This document shows positions 5,553-15,502 of a stretch of DNA of 39,532 nucleotides, piece by piece. The position numbers and the translations under genes are program-made. Source of the DNA: Methanofastidiosum sp964630765 (lineage in GTDB: Archaea; Methanobacteriota_B; Thermococci; Methanofastidiosales; Methanofastidiosaceae); the NCBI GenBank assembly GCA_964630765.1, contig CAZVXE010000009.1:1-39532 (forward strand), read 5' to 3'. How positions within the stretch are numbered: the first letter of the stretch is position 1; each line of letters opens with the position of its first letter. Below the pieces are notes generated by a model. It worked only from the letters and a program-made list of their open reading frames with translations. It did not search any database and had not been told where the DNA came from.

Positions 5553-8357
5553 ATGGCAACTTCCTCAAACGAGCCCAAAGAACAAATAACTCCACAACAA
5601 CAAAGTACTGTAGAGCATATTCAAACTCCTCTCTTAATTGTTGCTGGACCTGGAACGGGCAAGACTAAAGTTCTGATTGAAAAAATCAACTATCTAATTG
5701 AAAATGGTTTTGATCCTAATCGCATACTGGTAAGTACATTTACTATCAAGGCTGCAGAACAACTCAAAGATAAGTTAAGAAAAAAATTGGGCGATAGAGT
5801 AGAAAGTATGCAAATTTCAACAATACACTCGTTTTGCCATAAGATGCTTCAATCATTTCCAGAATACCATAACTTTGGAAATATATTTGATGTTTTTGGG
5901 GAACTAGATCAATTTCTTTATATCAATAGAAACTATTGGAATTATGGATTGAGAGAATATGTAAATGAAATCAATGTAGAGGACTTAATTAATTTTTATA
6001 ACAAATGCACCGAGAATAATGTCAATCCTAAAGAGTTAGTAAAGTATTATGAGAAAAATAAATTTTCCAAAATGGAGTTGGCAATAGCCAAGAGTTACAA
6101 GATCTATCTTGATAACTTACTAGATCCTAATGATACGAAATTAGATTATGCCTTATTACAAAGAGAATTATATCTCCTTCTTCAAAATAATTCCGAAGTG
6201 TTAAGCAAAGTTAGAGATATGTATGATTATATATTAATTGATGAATACCAGGATACCAATCCAATTCAGGATGCAATATTCAAATTGATTAGCGCTCCAA
6301 AGTATAATATTACTGCGGTAGGAGACGAAGATCAAAGCATCTATGGTTTTAGAGGTGCGTCAATTAATAACTTTAGAACTTTTTTAGATAGATACACTGG
6401 ATCTCAGAAACTAGAATTAGAAGAAAACTTCCGATCGCATAAAGAGATAGTTTGTTGTTTTGATACTTTTATGAAGCCAAATAGAACTTTTAAAAAGAAT
6501 ATATTCACTAATAATACAGAATTTTCTAAGCCAATATTAATAGTCGGAGAAAATTCCCAAGAAGAAGCCAAAAACATTGCCCAATTAATAAAAACTCTTG
6601 TTTCAAATCATAACGTGAAACATGAAGACATTGCTATTCTTTTCAAAAGTGTAAGATTCCATTCATCTTTTATTATTGATGAACTTGATAAAGAAGGAAT
6701 TCCAACTATAACTATTGGGGATAGCTCGCTACTAGAAAAAGATGAGGTAAAAGATACTTTGATTTTGCTAGGATATCTGAATTCATATGAATTCAAAGAT
6801 TATCATAAAAACTGGCTTTTTGATCACGATATTTTTGAATCTGAATATCTAGATCTTGAAGATAATACTATTCAAAAAATAAGTAGAGATAATGATATTA
6901 GTAATATATTGGACTCTTTAGATTACGATAAATTAGAGAAATTAGAAATAACAAAGAAAGATATTGATATATTGATAGCACTTAAGAATCTAAAAAAATA
7001 TCAGATGAAAAATAAGAATAGTCAACTTAGTTTGTTCTACAAATTACTTGATGCAACACAATACCATTATAGACTATTTAAAAAATATCTTTCTAATAAA
7101 GATGGAAACGTAGATATTAAGATACGTAACTTAGCAAAACTATCTAATTTAATTCACTCAATTGAAGAGAACACCAGATCTAGAGAATTTAACTCATTTT
7201 TCTTTCATTTGGATAAAATACCTGAAAGCAAGATGGAAGATTCTGCATCATTTGAAGATATTGATGCAGTAAAATTAATGACAATACATCAAGCAAAAGG
7301 CCTTGAGTTTCCAGTAGTCATTCTTGCAGGAGTTACAAGTAGAAGGTATAACAGAAAACAAAAGGAAGATGAGTTTCTCATAGAAATACCCTCTGAATTA
7401 ATGCTTGACAAATACAAATTTGATAGGGGGGAAGAAATTCAAAGAACTTTTTATGTTGGTCTTTCCAGAGCCAAAAAGATTCTTGGTATAAGCACAATTG
7501 ACGGTAAAAGGACAAAACCATCGGCTTTCATTGAAGAGATTGGAAAAGATAAATTTATTAGCCCAGAAGAATTCAATCAAAAATTTTCAGATAACGATCA
7601 TTACAAAAGACCCAAAGAAAAAACAAAATTAAGTTATTCCTCGATAAGCGCTTATATAAGCTGCCCCTTCAGATTTTATTGTAGAGACTGCCTAGGATTT
7701 CAGACCCCAGAGGACTACTACCAAGCCTATGGAGTCATATTACATAATTGCCTTAAAAAAATGCATGTGCTTATGAAAGAGGGTAAAACATTAAGCATCG
7801 TAGATATTATCTCTATCGTCGATCTATACTGCAAGGATAATGAAAGTAGAAACAATTGGCGTAATGAATTAGTTATGGATTTAGGCGCTTATTATGAAAA
7901 AACTAAAGATTTTATTTCAAATATTTTAGATATTGAAATACCATTTTCTTATATTAACAAAGACGTTGTTGTAAATGGCCAGACAGACCTAGTTATAAGA
8001 AATAAAGAAAATGAAATTGAAATCATTGACTTTAAATCGAGAGTCAAAACAGGTCTTGATAAGATGAATGCTGATGTTCAATTAAGATTATATAATATTG
8101 CTTTAGAAAATAGGTATCAAGAAAAAATAAAGAAACTTGGTGCTTATACAGTCAAAGATAATGTATTAACTAGATTCACAAACAATCCTGAAGATCTTGA
8201 AAAAACAAAGGCATTGGTGTCATCTATTTCAGATTCAATCAATCAGGGAGAATTCAAAAGAAAGTGGCAAGGCTCAGCTTGCAGTACTAAAATGGGGCGA
8301 TGTGAGTTTTATCATATTTGTAATAATTTAGAAGAGGATGAAAATAATGGCCGATAA
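5553..8357 (+). CDS. UvrD/Rep-family helicase fused to a RecB-type Fe-S nuclease, 934 aa
   Basis: SF1A helicase motifs appear in order: Walker A AGPGTGKT (31-38), IDEYQD (about 229-234), GDEDQSIYGFRGA (about 257), TIHQAKGLEFPVVIL (about 575) and YVGLSRAKK (about 632). A PDDEXK_1/RecB nuclease domain begins with SAYISCPFRFYC (about 697). It contains QTDLVI and IIDFKS (about 828), the D and D-x-K of the active site, and ends in CSTKMGRCEFYHIC (about 909-922). With C703 these Cys match the AddB/Cas4-like [4Fe-4S] cluster. The expected activity is ATP-driven unwinding with ssDNA degradation. It overlaps the Mod gene by about 11 nt. Gabija GajB is also UvrD-like, but no GajA-type TOPRIM gene is present. 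Confidence 0.85.
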   Translation: MATSSNEPKEQITPQQQSTVEHIQTPLLIVAGPGTGKTKVLIEKINYLIENGFDPNRILVSTFTIKAAEQLKDKLRKKLGDRVESMQISTIHSFCHKMLQSFPEYHNFGNIFDVFGELDQFLYINRNYWNYGLREYVNEINVEDLINFYNKCTENNVNPKELVKYYEKNKFSKMELAIAKSYKIYLDNLLDPNDTKLDYALLQRELYLLLQNNSEVLSKVRDMYDYILIDEYQDTNPIQDAIFKLISAPKYNITAVGDEDQSIYGFRGASINNFRTFLDRYTGSQKLELEENFRSHKEIVCCFDTFMKPNRTFKKNIFTNNTEFSKPILIVGENSQEEAKNIAQLIKTLVSNHNVKHEDIAILFKSVRFHSSFIIDELDKEGIPTITIGDSSLLEKDEVKDTLILLGYLNSYEFKDYHKNWLFDHDIFESEYLDLEDNTIQKISRDNDISNILDSLDYDKLEKLEITKKDIDILIALKNLKKYQMKNKNSQLSLFYKLLDATQYHYRLFKKYLSNKDGNVDIKIRNLAKLSNLIHSIEENTRSREFNSFFFHLDKIPESKMEDSASFEDIDAVKLMTIHQAKGLEFPVVILAGVTSRRYNRKQKEDEFLIEIPSELMLDKYKFDRGEEIQRTFYVGLSRAKKILGISTIDGKRTKPSAFIEEIGKDKFISPEEFNQKFSDNDHYKRPKEKTKLSYSSISAYISCPFRFYCRDCLGFQTPEDYYQAYGVILHNCLKKMHVLMKEGKTLSIVDIISIVDLYCKDNESRNNWRNELVMDLGAYYEKTKDFISNILDIEIPFSYINKDVVVNGQTDLVIRNKENEIEIIDFKSRVKTGLDKMNADVQLRLYNIALENRYQEKIKKLGAYTVKDNVLTRFTNNPEDLEKTKALVSSISDSINQGEFKRKWQGSACSTKMGRCEFYHICNNLEEDENNGR

Positions 8358-11300
8358 TCAAAAGATAGAACAGCTGAAAATAATCCTAAAAGATTTATTC
8401 CAGTTTGAGAGTAGCGATCTTGACTTTGGTATTTATCGAATAATCGATATTAAACGGAAAGAGATTACTGAGTTTATTGATAAAGAGCTTTTTGAAATAA
8501 TTAATGTAAATATCAAAACTCTTGGAGATGATAATGAACTCAAGAAAAAAATTGAAAATCAAAAGAGAGATATTGAGAAAACATTTGAATGTAATATCCA
8601 AGAAGCAAAGACAAAATATTTTGATTTAGGAATAATTAAGGAATATATAAAAATGGAAGAGATGCTTAAAGCCACAGAAAAAGAGTCTGAGATTGAGGGG
8701 CAGATATATGACGACATTATTAACTTCTTTTCGAGGTATTATGATAAGGGGGATTTTATATCAAAAAGACGCTATTCTAAAGAAAACAAATACGCCATAC
8801 CTTACAACGGTGAAGAGTTCTTCTTCTATTGGGCGAATAATGACCAGTACTATATTAAGACAACCCAATATTTCAAGAACTATCCATTTAAAGCTGGTGC
8901 TCTAAGAGTAAGCTTTGAGGTAGTTTCTGAAGAAGTTGAAGAGGAAAAAGGTAATATCAAAGATACCAAGGATAAACACTTTATATTCTATAATACAGAC
9001 TATGATGTTAGTAAAAAACTAGTAACTGTTTTATTTGGTTATAGGGAGCTTTCTGAGGAGGAAACAAAAGCCATCTTAGAGTTAACCCAAAAAAAGAAAG
9101 TTAATAAAGATGTAATAAATGTGTACAATCTTAAAAAAATAAACGAAAAACTAGGACTCTACGGACTATCTGAAATTCAGAAGAAACATAAAAACATAGA
9201 TGGCAAAGAATCTGAAAAATCTGAACTCGAATGGCACTTAAACAAATATACGACAAAGAACACCACAGATTATTTCATCCACAAAAATCTCAAGCGATTT
9301 TTAATTCAAGAACTTGACTTCTACATCAAAAATGAAATACTGCATATCGACGACATTCAATCAAAGGAGATCTGCAATAAAGTAGTTGACAAAATCAAAA
9401 CATTCAAAGAAATATCTCTTAAGATAATTGAATTTCTGGCACAGATCGAGGACTTCCAGAAAATGTTGTGGGAAAAAAGGAAGTTTGTCCTCTCAACAGA
9501 CTACTGCATTACTCTTGACTACGTCCCTGAAAAATATTACTCTAGAATTTTAGAAAACAATGCCCAGCTTGAGGAGTGGGTAAATCTATACTCATTTGAC
9601 ATTCAAAAAGAAGCAGATCTACTCAAAGGCAAGCTTACTGAACAAGACAAATCCAATGATGAAAGAATGGTGGAAGTGTTAAAGCAAAATCCAACTCTTG
9701 TCCTGGACACTAAGTTCTATGATATCGACTTTAAATATCAGATACTAAGTGAAATTGATAATCTAGATGAAAAGACAAATGGCATATTGATAAATTCAGA
9801 AAACTTCCAGGCTTTGAACTTGTTACTGAATAAGTATAAAGAGAGAATCAAATGTTGTTATATTGATCCACCTTATAATGCAAAATCAAGTGAAATTTTA
9901 TACAAAAATAATTATAAACATTCCTCGTGGGCATGTTTGATGCAAAATCGACTATACTTAAGTAAATTTCTTTCCACTGAAGATGGATCTCATATAATTG
10001 CTATTGATGAAAATGAACAAGAATTGCTAGGGCACATCCTTAAACAACAATTTGACAATCACGATATAACATGTGTGGTAGTTATCCATAATCCAAAAGG
10101 AATTCAAGGAAATCATTTCTCTTTTAATCATGAATATGCTTATTTTATCGTATCAGATAAAATGAAATATCTTAACGAAAAAGTAATACCTCCGGAAGAG
10201 TGGGAATATGACAATCTTAGAAAATGGGGGAAAGAATCTGATAGGAATACTGCAAAGAATTGTTTCTACCCTATATATGTAAAAAATGATAAAATAATAG
10301 GTTACGGTGAGGTATGCAATGAGTCTTTTCATCCCAGAGCTGGAAACATATATGAAGATGACAGGATATTAGTTTATCCAATAGACGGTAGCGGAGATGA
10401 AAAAAAATGGAGATACGCTAAAGATTCTATTGAATCGATATTAGATCTTTTAAAAGTAAATAAAACACGTGAAGGAGAAATACAAATTTTTAAGGCTAAA
10501 AGTACTAAATCTTTTAAAACAGTCTGGGATGATCCTAAATATATTGCAGGGGATTATGGAACAAGAGTTCTCACTGAAATGGGATTTGTATTAGATAAGA
10601 ACTTGTATCCAAAATCTGTATTCACAGTTATGGACTCAGTTTTTGCAGTTTCTGACAATGATTCGATAGTAATCGATTATTTTGCAGGATCTGGAACAAC
10701 TGGTCACGCAGTAATGAAATTGAACAAAGAAGAAAATGAAAGCGATCGTAAATTTATACTTATAGAGATGGGGCAATATTTTGAAACTATACTTAAACCA
10801 AGAATATTAAAAGCTATTTTCTCAGACAAATGGAAAGAAGGTAAAGCGATAGACCATGAAGCCAATGGTTCTAAAAAACAGATTATAAAGTATCAATCTC
10901 TTGAGCAGTATGAAGACTCCCTTTTAAATATTCATTTCACAAAGCCAAATGTAATTGTCAAAGAGTCAAAAGATTACAAGATCAAATACATGTTTAAGTT
11001 TGAAAGTAAAAATAGCAATGTATTCCTAAATCTTGATTCTCTTGACAATCCCTTTGAATACAAACTTGAATTTGAGGAAAAAAACGAAAAAAAGGAACGT
11101 AACATCGATCTTGTTGAAACTTTTAACTACTTAGCAGGTATAACTGTCAAATCAATCAAGAAGATGACAAATGACACTATTACGTATTTCATTGTCAAAG
11201 GTTACCGTAATGGGAAGGATGTAATTGTAATTTGGCGTAACAAACCTGAGGAATTTGACCCTGTAAAGGACAAAAAATTTATCGAGAAAGAAATACTAAA

Positions 11301-11391
11301 AGAAGAGTACGATGAAATACTTGTAAATGGCAACTCACTTGTACACAATGCAAAATCAATCGATGAGATTTTTAAAACAAATATGTTCTGA
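8347..11391 (+). CDS. Type III-like DNA N6-adenine methyltransferase (Mod), about 1014 aa
   Basis: Beta-class order of motifs: catalytic IDPPYN at about 506-512 with YKNNYKHSSW shortly after (typical of type III Mod), a roughly 260-residue target-recognition region, then motif I DYFAGSGTTGHAVMK at about 776. Usual Mod proteins are 600-700 aa; this one has about 480 extra N-terminal residues, helical and acidic with no motif I know. The ATG at 8347 is preferred because GAGG at 8334-8337 is 9 nt away, whereas the ATG at 8338 abuts it. It lies inside the operon between the helicase-nuclease and Res. Predicted to methylate one strand of an asymmetric site and give self-protection. Confidence 0.85.
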   Translation: MADNQKIEQLKIILKDLFQFESSDLDFGIYRIIDIKRKEITEFIDKELFEIINVNIKTLGDDNELKKKIENQKRDIEKTFECNIQEAKTKYFDLGIIKEYIKMEEMLKATEKESEIEGQIYDDIINFFSRYYDKGDFISKRRYSKENKYAIPYNGEEFFFYWANNDQYYIKTTQYFKNYPFKAGALRVSFEVVSEEVEEEKGNIKDTKDKHFIFYNTDYDVSKKLVTVLFGYRELSEEETKAILELTQKKKVNKDVINVYNLKKINEKLGLYGLSEIQKKHKNIDGKESEKSELEWHLNKYTTKNTTDYFIHKNLKRFLIQELDFYIKNEILHIDDIQSKEICNKVVDKIKTFKEISLKIIEFLAQIEDFQKMLWEKRKFVLSTDYCITLDYVPEKYYSRILENNAQLEEWVNLYSFDIQKEADLLKGKLTEQDKSNDERMVEVLKQNPTLVLDTKFYDIDFKYQILSEIDNLDEKTNGILINSENFQALNLLLNKYKERIKCCYIDPPYNAKSSEILYKNNYKHSSWACLMQNRLYLSKFLSTEDGSHIIAIDENEQELLGHILKQQFDNHDITCVVVIHNPKGIQGNHFSFNHEYAYFIVSDKMKYLNEKVIPPEEWEYDNLRKWGKESDRNTAKNCFYPIYVKNDKIIGYGEVCNESFHPRAGNIYEDDRILVYPIDGSGDEKKWRYAKDSIESILDLLKVNKTREGEIQIFKAKSTKSFKTVWDDPKYIAGDYGTRVLTEMGFVLDKNLYPKSVFTVMDSVFAVSDNDSIVIDYFAGSGTTGHAVMKLNKEENESDRKFILIEMGQYFETILKPRILKAIFSDKWKEGKAIDHEANGSKKQIIKYQSLEQYEDSLLNIHFTKPNVIVKESKDYKIKYMFKFESKNSNVFLNLDSLDNPFEYKLEFEEKNEKKERNIDLVETFNYLAGITVKSIKKMTNDTITYFIVKGYRNGKDVIVIWRNKPEEFDPVKDKKFIEKEILKEEYDEILVNGNSLVHNAKSIDEIFKTNMF

Positions 11392-11400
11392 GGGGCTTAA

Positions 11401-14400
11401 ATGGCAAAAACACAGAAAAATGAGAAAGTAAAAAAGAAGCTTCAGAATTATTTGATTTTGAACAAATACTTATGTTCTCTATTTGGTTTCAAAGATATAG
11501 AAGGCTTTAGAAAAATACTAGAAGATGTTCCTGAGGGTATTAATTCAAATAAAAAATTGTTCTATACAGAAACTTTACAAAATTCTAAAATTTCAGAAGA
11601 CCTTAGGCATAAACTAGATCGATATGACGAGAATATTCAAAAGTATCTTTTGCATATTAATCAAAAGAGAGATCCCCCTGTAGTCCTTAAGTATTTCCAA
11701 TACGTTGCAACAATACTAACTGAGATTTATCTTGATAAATTCTATAATGAGTTTGATCTACTTTATAGTGATTATACTAAATTTGTTTTTGACATTAATA
11801 AAAAAGAAAATAGAAAAACTGAAGATGTAGCTTATGAGACTCCAGACAAGACATACATGAGTAAGCTGGCATATTGGTCTGCAACTGGAAGTGGGAAGAC
11901 TCTTCTAATGCATATTAACTTTCTACAATTCTTGGAATATAATAAAGGATCACGTAAAATTGAATATGATAATGTATTACTTATTACTCCAAATGAACGT
12001 CTCACATCTCAGCATATCGATGAACTAAATTTAAGTAGTATTGAAAATAAAAGATTTGAAATTCAAAGAACTCTAGACGATTGGGCCCTAGAAGATCCAA
12101 TAAAAGTTATCGAGATAAGTAAGATAAAAAAGGAAGTTGAATCAAAAGATGGGAAAAGTATTCCTGTTGAAGCATTTGGTAAAAGAAATATTGTATTTGT
12201 TGATGAAGGTCACAAAGGACACTCTACAGAATATAAAATATGGAAGAATAATAGAAAAGAGCTTGTAGAAAATAATGGATTTACCTTCGAATATAGTGCC
12301 ACTTTCAGAGAAATTGTAGATGATGTAGCCACGTTTAAGGAATATGCTTCTTGTATAATATTTGATTACCGATATGAATATTTCAACAAAGATGGATTTG
12401 GAAAAGACTATAGTATCTTAGATCTAAAAGATTATGAACAATATGGTGATGAATATTTTACTGGAGCTTTACTTGCATTTTATGAACAAAAAATCTATTT
12501 TGAGGAGTACTACGAAAAAATTAAGCTTTTCAATTTAGAAAATCCATTGATGATTTTTGTTGGAACAAGTGTAAAGAAGGATGAGTCAGATGTATTTCAA
12601 GTTGTTAAATTTATTTCAAGATTTGCCAATGAAAGAGAATATTTTTCTCGTTTAATAAGAGACATTTTAACAGATAATTCAAGTCTATTAGACGAAAATG
12701 ATCAACCTATTTTTAGTTCTAAATTTCCTTATTTACGAGATAAAATAAGAATAGACAAAAATATACTAAATGAAATTTACAAAGAGTTATTGAAAAAATT
12801 GTTTCATACAGAATTATCTCACCCATTAAAATTTATAGAAATAAAAAATGCCGAGGGTGAAATTGGCCTAAAATTTGACGATAATAATGATTATTTTGGC
12901 GTAATTAATATTGGCAATACAAATGATTTTCTTAAGTTAATAGAAAATGATACTGAAAATCATTATTTCGATAAAAATATTTCAAAATCTTCACTCACTT
13001 CTAAATCTCTTTTTGGAAGGATAGAAAAACGAGACTCTCAAATAAATTTTCTCATAGGTGCTAAAAAATTTAGCGAAGGGTGGAACTCTTATAGAGTTTC
13101 CTCGATGGGATTACTAAACGTTGGTAAAAATGAAGGCGCCCAAATTATTCAATTATTTGGAAGAGGTGTAAGATTAAAAGGTTATGATAATTATCTAAAG
13201 CGAAGTTATTATTTAGAAAAAAAACGTTTAATTCCGGCTGAGATTCGTGTTCCAGAAAACATTTCAATACTTGAAACTCTAAATATATTTGGATTAAATT
13301 CAAATTATATGGGCACTTTCAAAGAAATACTTAAAGGCGAAGGCATTGAAGAATCTATAACAAAAAAATTAAAAATAAAATCAAATTATCCGACAAAAAC
13401 TTTGTATTTACCAATGCCGCCAGAGGATATAGACTTTCAAAGTTCATCACAAATACTTTCTCAAATGTTTTCATCAAAACTAGAGATAGGTAAAATAAAA
13501 ATTGATTTAAGTTCTAAGATAGAAGTAATGGAATCCATAACTAATCTAAATCAAGTGGAACCAAAAAATGATGTGGTTGGAGAAAATAAAATAGATAAAG
13601 AGATAATTGATATTATAGATTTTGACGAAGTATTCTTAGAATTACTAAAATATAAAGACTTGAAAGGATACTCAAATTTATATTTCACGAAGAAAGATCT
13701 ACAAAATATTTTTGCCAAAAAAGAAAATTCGATCCTTGAATATTCAATTGTTTGTAAGAAAGATATTCTGAATATATCTCAATTAGAAGAGATAGATAAG
13801 ATACCTAAAATAAGAGATTACGCGATACAAATACTTAAAGTATTTATCGATAAGACATACACTTATAAAAAATCTTTATATATTGAAGATCGTCTTAGTT
13901 ATAAAGAATTAAGTGAAGACTATGAATACCTAGTTCAACCCCATTACCTATTTGAGATGTCTTCAAATGAAATTATTCAAAAAGATGATTTAATAAACTT
14001 TTCTAAAGAACTTGAGTCTTTGATAATAGAAAAATCTGAAGAATCAGATGCGCTTTATATTGAAGATAACTCAATTGATATAAAAATAGAGGATAGGAAT
14101 AAAGAAACAATTATAGATTTCTTATATTTAGATATACACTTATTTCAGCCACTGATATATAAATACACATTGAAATATGGAAATGATAAGATAGAAAATT
14201 TTGTTAAGATAAGCCCCGTTCAATTAGTCGATAGTGAGAGAAAATTTGTTATTTTGTTAAGGGATTATCTAAATCAAAAAAAGAATGAATTAAATTATGA
14301 TGAAATATATCTACTTAGAAATCCATCTCGCAGAGGCGTTCATTTCTTTGAAACACAAAATTTCTATCCTGACTTTATTTTATGGACAATAAAAGGAGAG

Positions 14401-14709
14401 GAATTAACAATATCTTTTATTGATCCAAAAGGACTTAAAATGGTCAATCCGGAAGATGAAAAACTTAAATTGTGTACAAAGCTAAAAGAAATTGAATTGG
14501 ATATCTATAATAGGGGAAAAGGAAAATCTAAATACAAAATAATAAAACTTAATTCTTTTATCTTATCCTATACACTTTATGAGAATCTTAAGTGGGAAGA
14601 TAGCAAGGATGATCTAAAAAATAAAAATATTCTCTTTTTAGAAGATAAGCTTGATGCTATTGGCCAACTGTTTAAAAAAATTGAAGATGATAAAAAAAAT
14701 GGCGGATAA
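11401..14709 (+). CDS. Type III-like restriction subunit (Res): SF2 helicase plus PD-(D/E)XK nuclease, 1102 aa
   Basis: SF2 motifs: Walker A SATGSGKT (about 160-167), VDEGHKGH (about 266), YSATF (about 299) and GAQIIQLFGRGVRLKG (motif VI, about 579). The C-terminus holds the nuclease: YPDFILW (about 990) and FIDPKG (about 1007), giving D and D-x-K. This is the standard Res layout, slightly longer than most. GAGGGG just before the ATG at 11401 supports the start, 9 nt after Mod. Res forms a complex with Mod, translocates ATP-dependently and cuts unmodified DNA. The family is clear; the partnership with the upstream HEPN and UvrD genes is inference. Confidence 0.85.
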   Translation: MAKTQKNEKVKKKLQNYLILNKYLCSLFGFKDIEGFRKILEDVPEGINSNKKLFYTETLQNSKISEDLRHKLDRYDENIQKYLLHINQKRDPPVVLKYFQYVATILTEIYLDKFYNEFDLLYSDYTKFVFDINKKENRKTEDVAYETPDKTYMSKLAYWSATGSGKTLLMHINFLQFLEYNKGSRKIEYDNVLLITPNERLTSQHIDELNLSSIENKRFEIQRTLDDWALEDPIKVIEISKIKKEVESKDGKSIPVEAFGKRNIVFVDEGHKGHSTEYKIWKNNRKELVENNGFTFEYSATFREIVDDVATFKEYASCIIFDYRYEYFNKDGFGKDYSILDLKDYEQYGDEYFTGALLAFYEQKIYFEEYYEKIKLFNLENPLMIFVGTSVKKDESDVFQVVKFISRFANEREYFSRLIRDILTDNSSLLDENDQPIFSSKFPYLRDKIRIDKNILNEIYKELLKKLFHTELSHPLKFIEIKNAEGEIGLKFDDNNDYFGVINIGNTNDFLKLIENDTENHYFDKNISKSSLTSKSLFGRIEKRDSQINFLIGAKKFSEGWNSYRVSSMGLLNVGKNEGAQIIQLFGRGVRLKGYDNYLKRSYYLEKKRLIPAEIRVPENISILETLNIFGLNSNYMGTFKEILKGEGIEESITKKLKIKSNYPTKTLYLPMPPEDIDFQSSSQILSQMFSSKLEIGKIKIDLSSKIEVMESITNLNQVEPKNDVVGENKIDKEIIDIIDFDEVFLELLKYKDLKGYSNLYFTKKDLQNIFAKKENSILEYSIVCKKDILNISQLEEIDKIPKIRDYAIQILKVFIDKTYTYKKSLYIEDRLSYKELSEDYEYLVQPHYLFEMSSNEIIQKDDLINFSKELESLIIEKSEESDALYIEDNSIDIKIEDRNKETIIDFLYLDIHLFQPLIYKYTLKYGNDKIENFVKISPVQLVDSERKFVILLRDYLNQKKNELNYDEIYLLRNPSRRGVHFFETQNFYPDFILWTIKGEELTISFIDPKGLKMVNPEDEKLKLCTKLKEIELDIYNRGKGKSKYKIIKLNSFILSYTLYENLKWEDSKDDLKNKNILFLEDKLDAIGQLFKKIEDDKKNGG

Positions 14710-14735
14710 AGAAAAAAATACCTCAGGAGGATATA

Positions 14736-15452
14736 GTGAGCATTGAAATTAATATTACTTATGTGCAGAAAAAGCTACATAGTTTTATCTATATCAAAGA
14801 AAAGTATAGGCATTTGTTTCCTGAACCCTGGAAAAAATTTCAAATTGAGGACCCTTATGAAAATAAAACCTATATTGTGTATTTAGAATCTTATTATAGA
14901 ATACCGGGTTTGGTCGGCCTATTCGATAAATATCAATTCCTAACAGAAGGGTATGTATTTTATTTAGAAGTAGTTGAAGACAAGAAAAAATACCGAATAA
15001 GATTTGATAATTTAGATCAAATAAAACTAGATAATAAAAGTATATCTATAGATGAGGAATCTGGCGATGCTTTTACTGATCTTGAATTACTGGCTTATAA
15101 TACCGATAACTATTCTAACATTACTGTAAAAGAAGGACAAAGGACATTATATTTACATTACAAAATAGAAAGAAATAAAAAAATTGTCAATTTGGCTAAG
15201 GCTTTGACCCTAAAAAATAATAAAGAATTAAGATGTGAAGTTTGTGGATTTTCTTTTTTCGAACATTACGGGGATCGGGGTAAGAATTTTATTGAAGGAC
15301 ATCATGTCAATCCGCTTGGATTAGTTGATGAAAGCGTCGAAACAAAAATTGAAGACATTAGACTACTCTGTTCAAATTGCCATAGTATGATCCATGTAAA
15401 GTATCCATGGCTTACTATTGAAGAATTAAAAAACGTATATCTTTCAAAATAA
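14736..15452 (+). CDS. HNH endonuclease with unknown N-terminal domain, 238 aa
   Basis: The C-terminal 75 residues are a zinc-bound HNH domain: RCEVCGF (about 166-172), EGHHVNPL (about 187-194), then LLCSNCHSMIH (about 209-219). The N-terminal 150 residues, rich in Tyr and beta-strand, are not recognised and may bind DNA or a modified base, as in McrA-type enzymes. The start is GTG at 14736, with AGGAGG at 14725-14730. It is the last gene of the operon, 26 nt after Res. A second nuclease beside Res suggests it acts on a different substrate or DNA state. Confidence 0.8.
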   Translation: MSIEINITYVQKKLHSFIYIKEKYRHLFPEPWKKFQIEDPYENKTYIVYLESYYRIPGLVGLFDKYQFLTEGYVFYLEVVEDKKKYRIRFDNLDQIKLDNKSISIDEESGDAFTDLELLAYNTDNYSNITVKEGQRTLYLHYKIERNKKIVNLAKALTLKNNKELRCEVCGFSFFEHYGDRGKNFIEGHHVNPLGLVDESVETKIEDIRLLCSNCHSMIHVKYPWLTIEELKNVYLSK

Positions 15453-15502
15453 ATAAAAGTAATGATTACTTATTAAAATTTAAGAATTAGTAACTTAGGG
15501 AA

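Noticed and set aside
5553..8357. Gabija system (GajB-like helicase)
   Set aside because: GajB is a UvrD-like helicase without this RecB Fe-S nuclease domain, and no OLD/TOPRIM GajA gene is present.
4334..15452. BREX or DISARM locus
   Set aside because: No BrxA/B/C, PglZ or Lon-like gene, and no DrmA/DrmB/DrmC; the methyltransferase and helicase pair as Mod and Res instead.
15457..15471. Inverted repeat AAGTAAT-G-ATTACTT as a terminator
   Set aside because: The 1-nt spacing cannot form a hairpin loop; at most a short palindrome in A/T-rich intergenic DNA.
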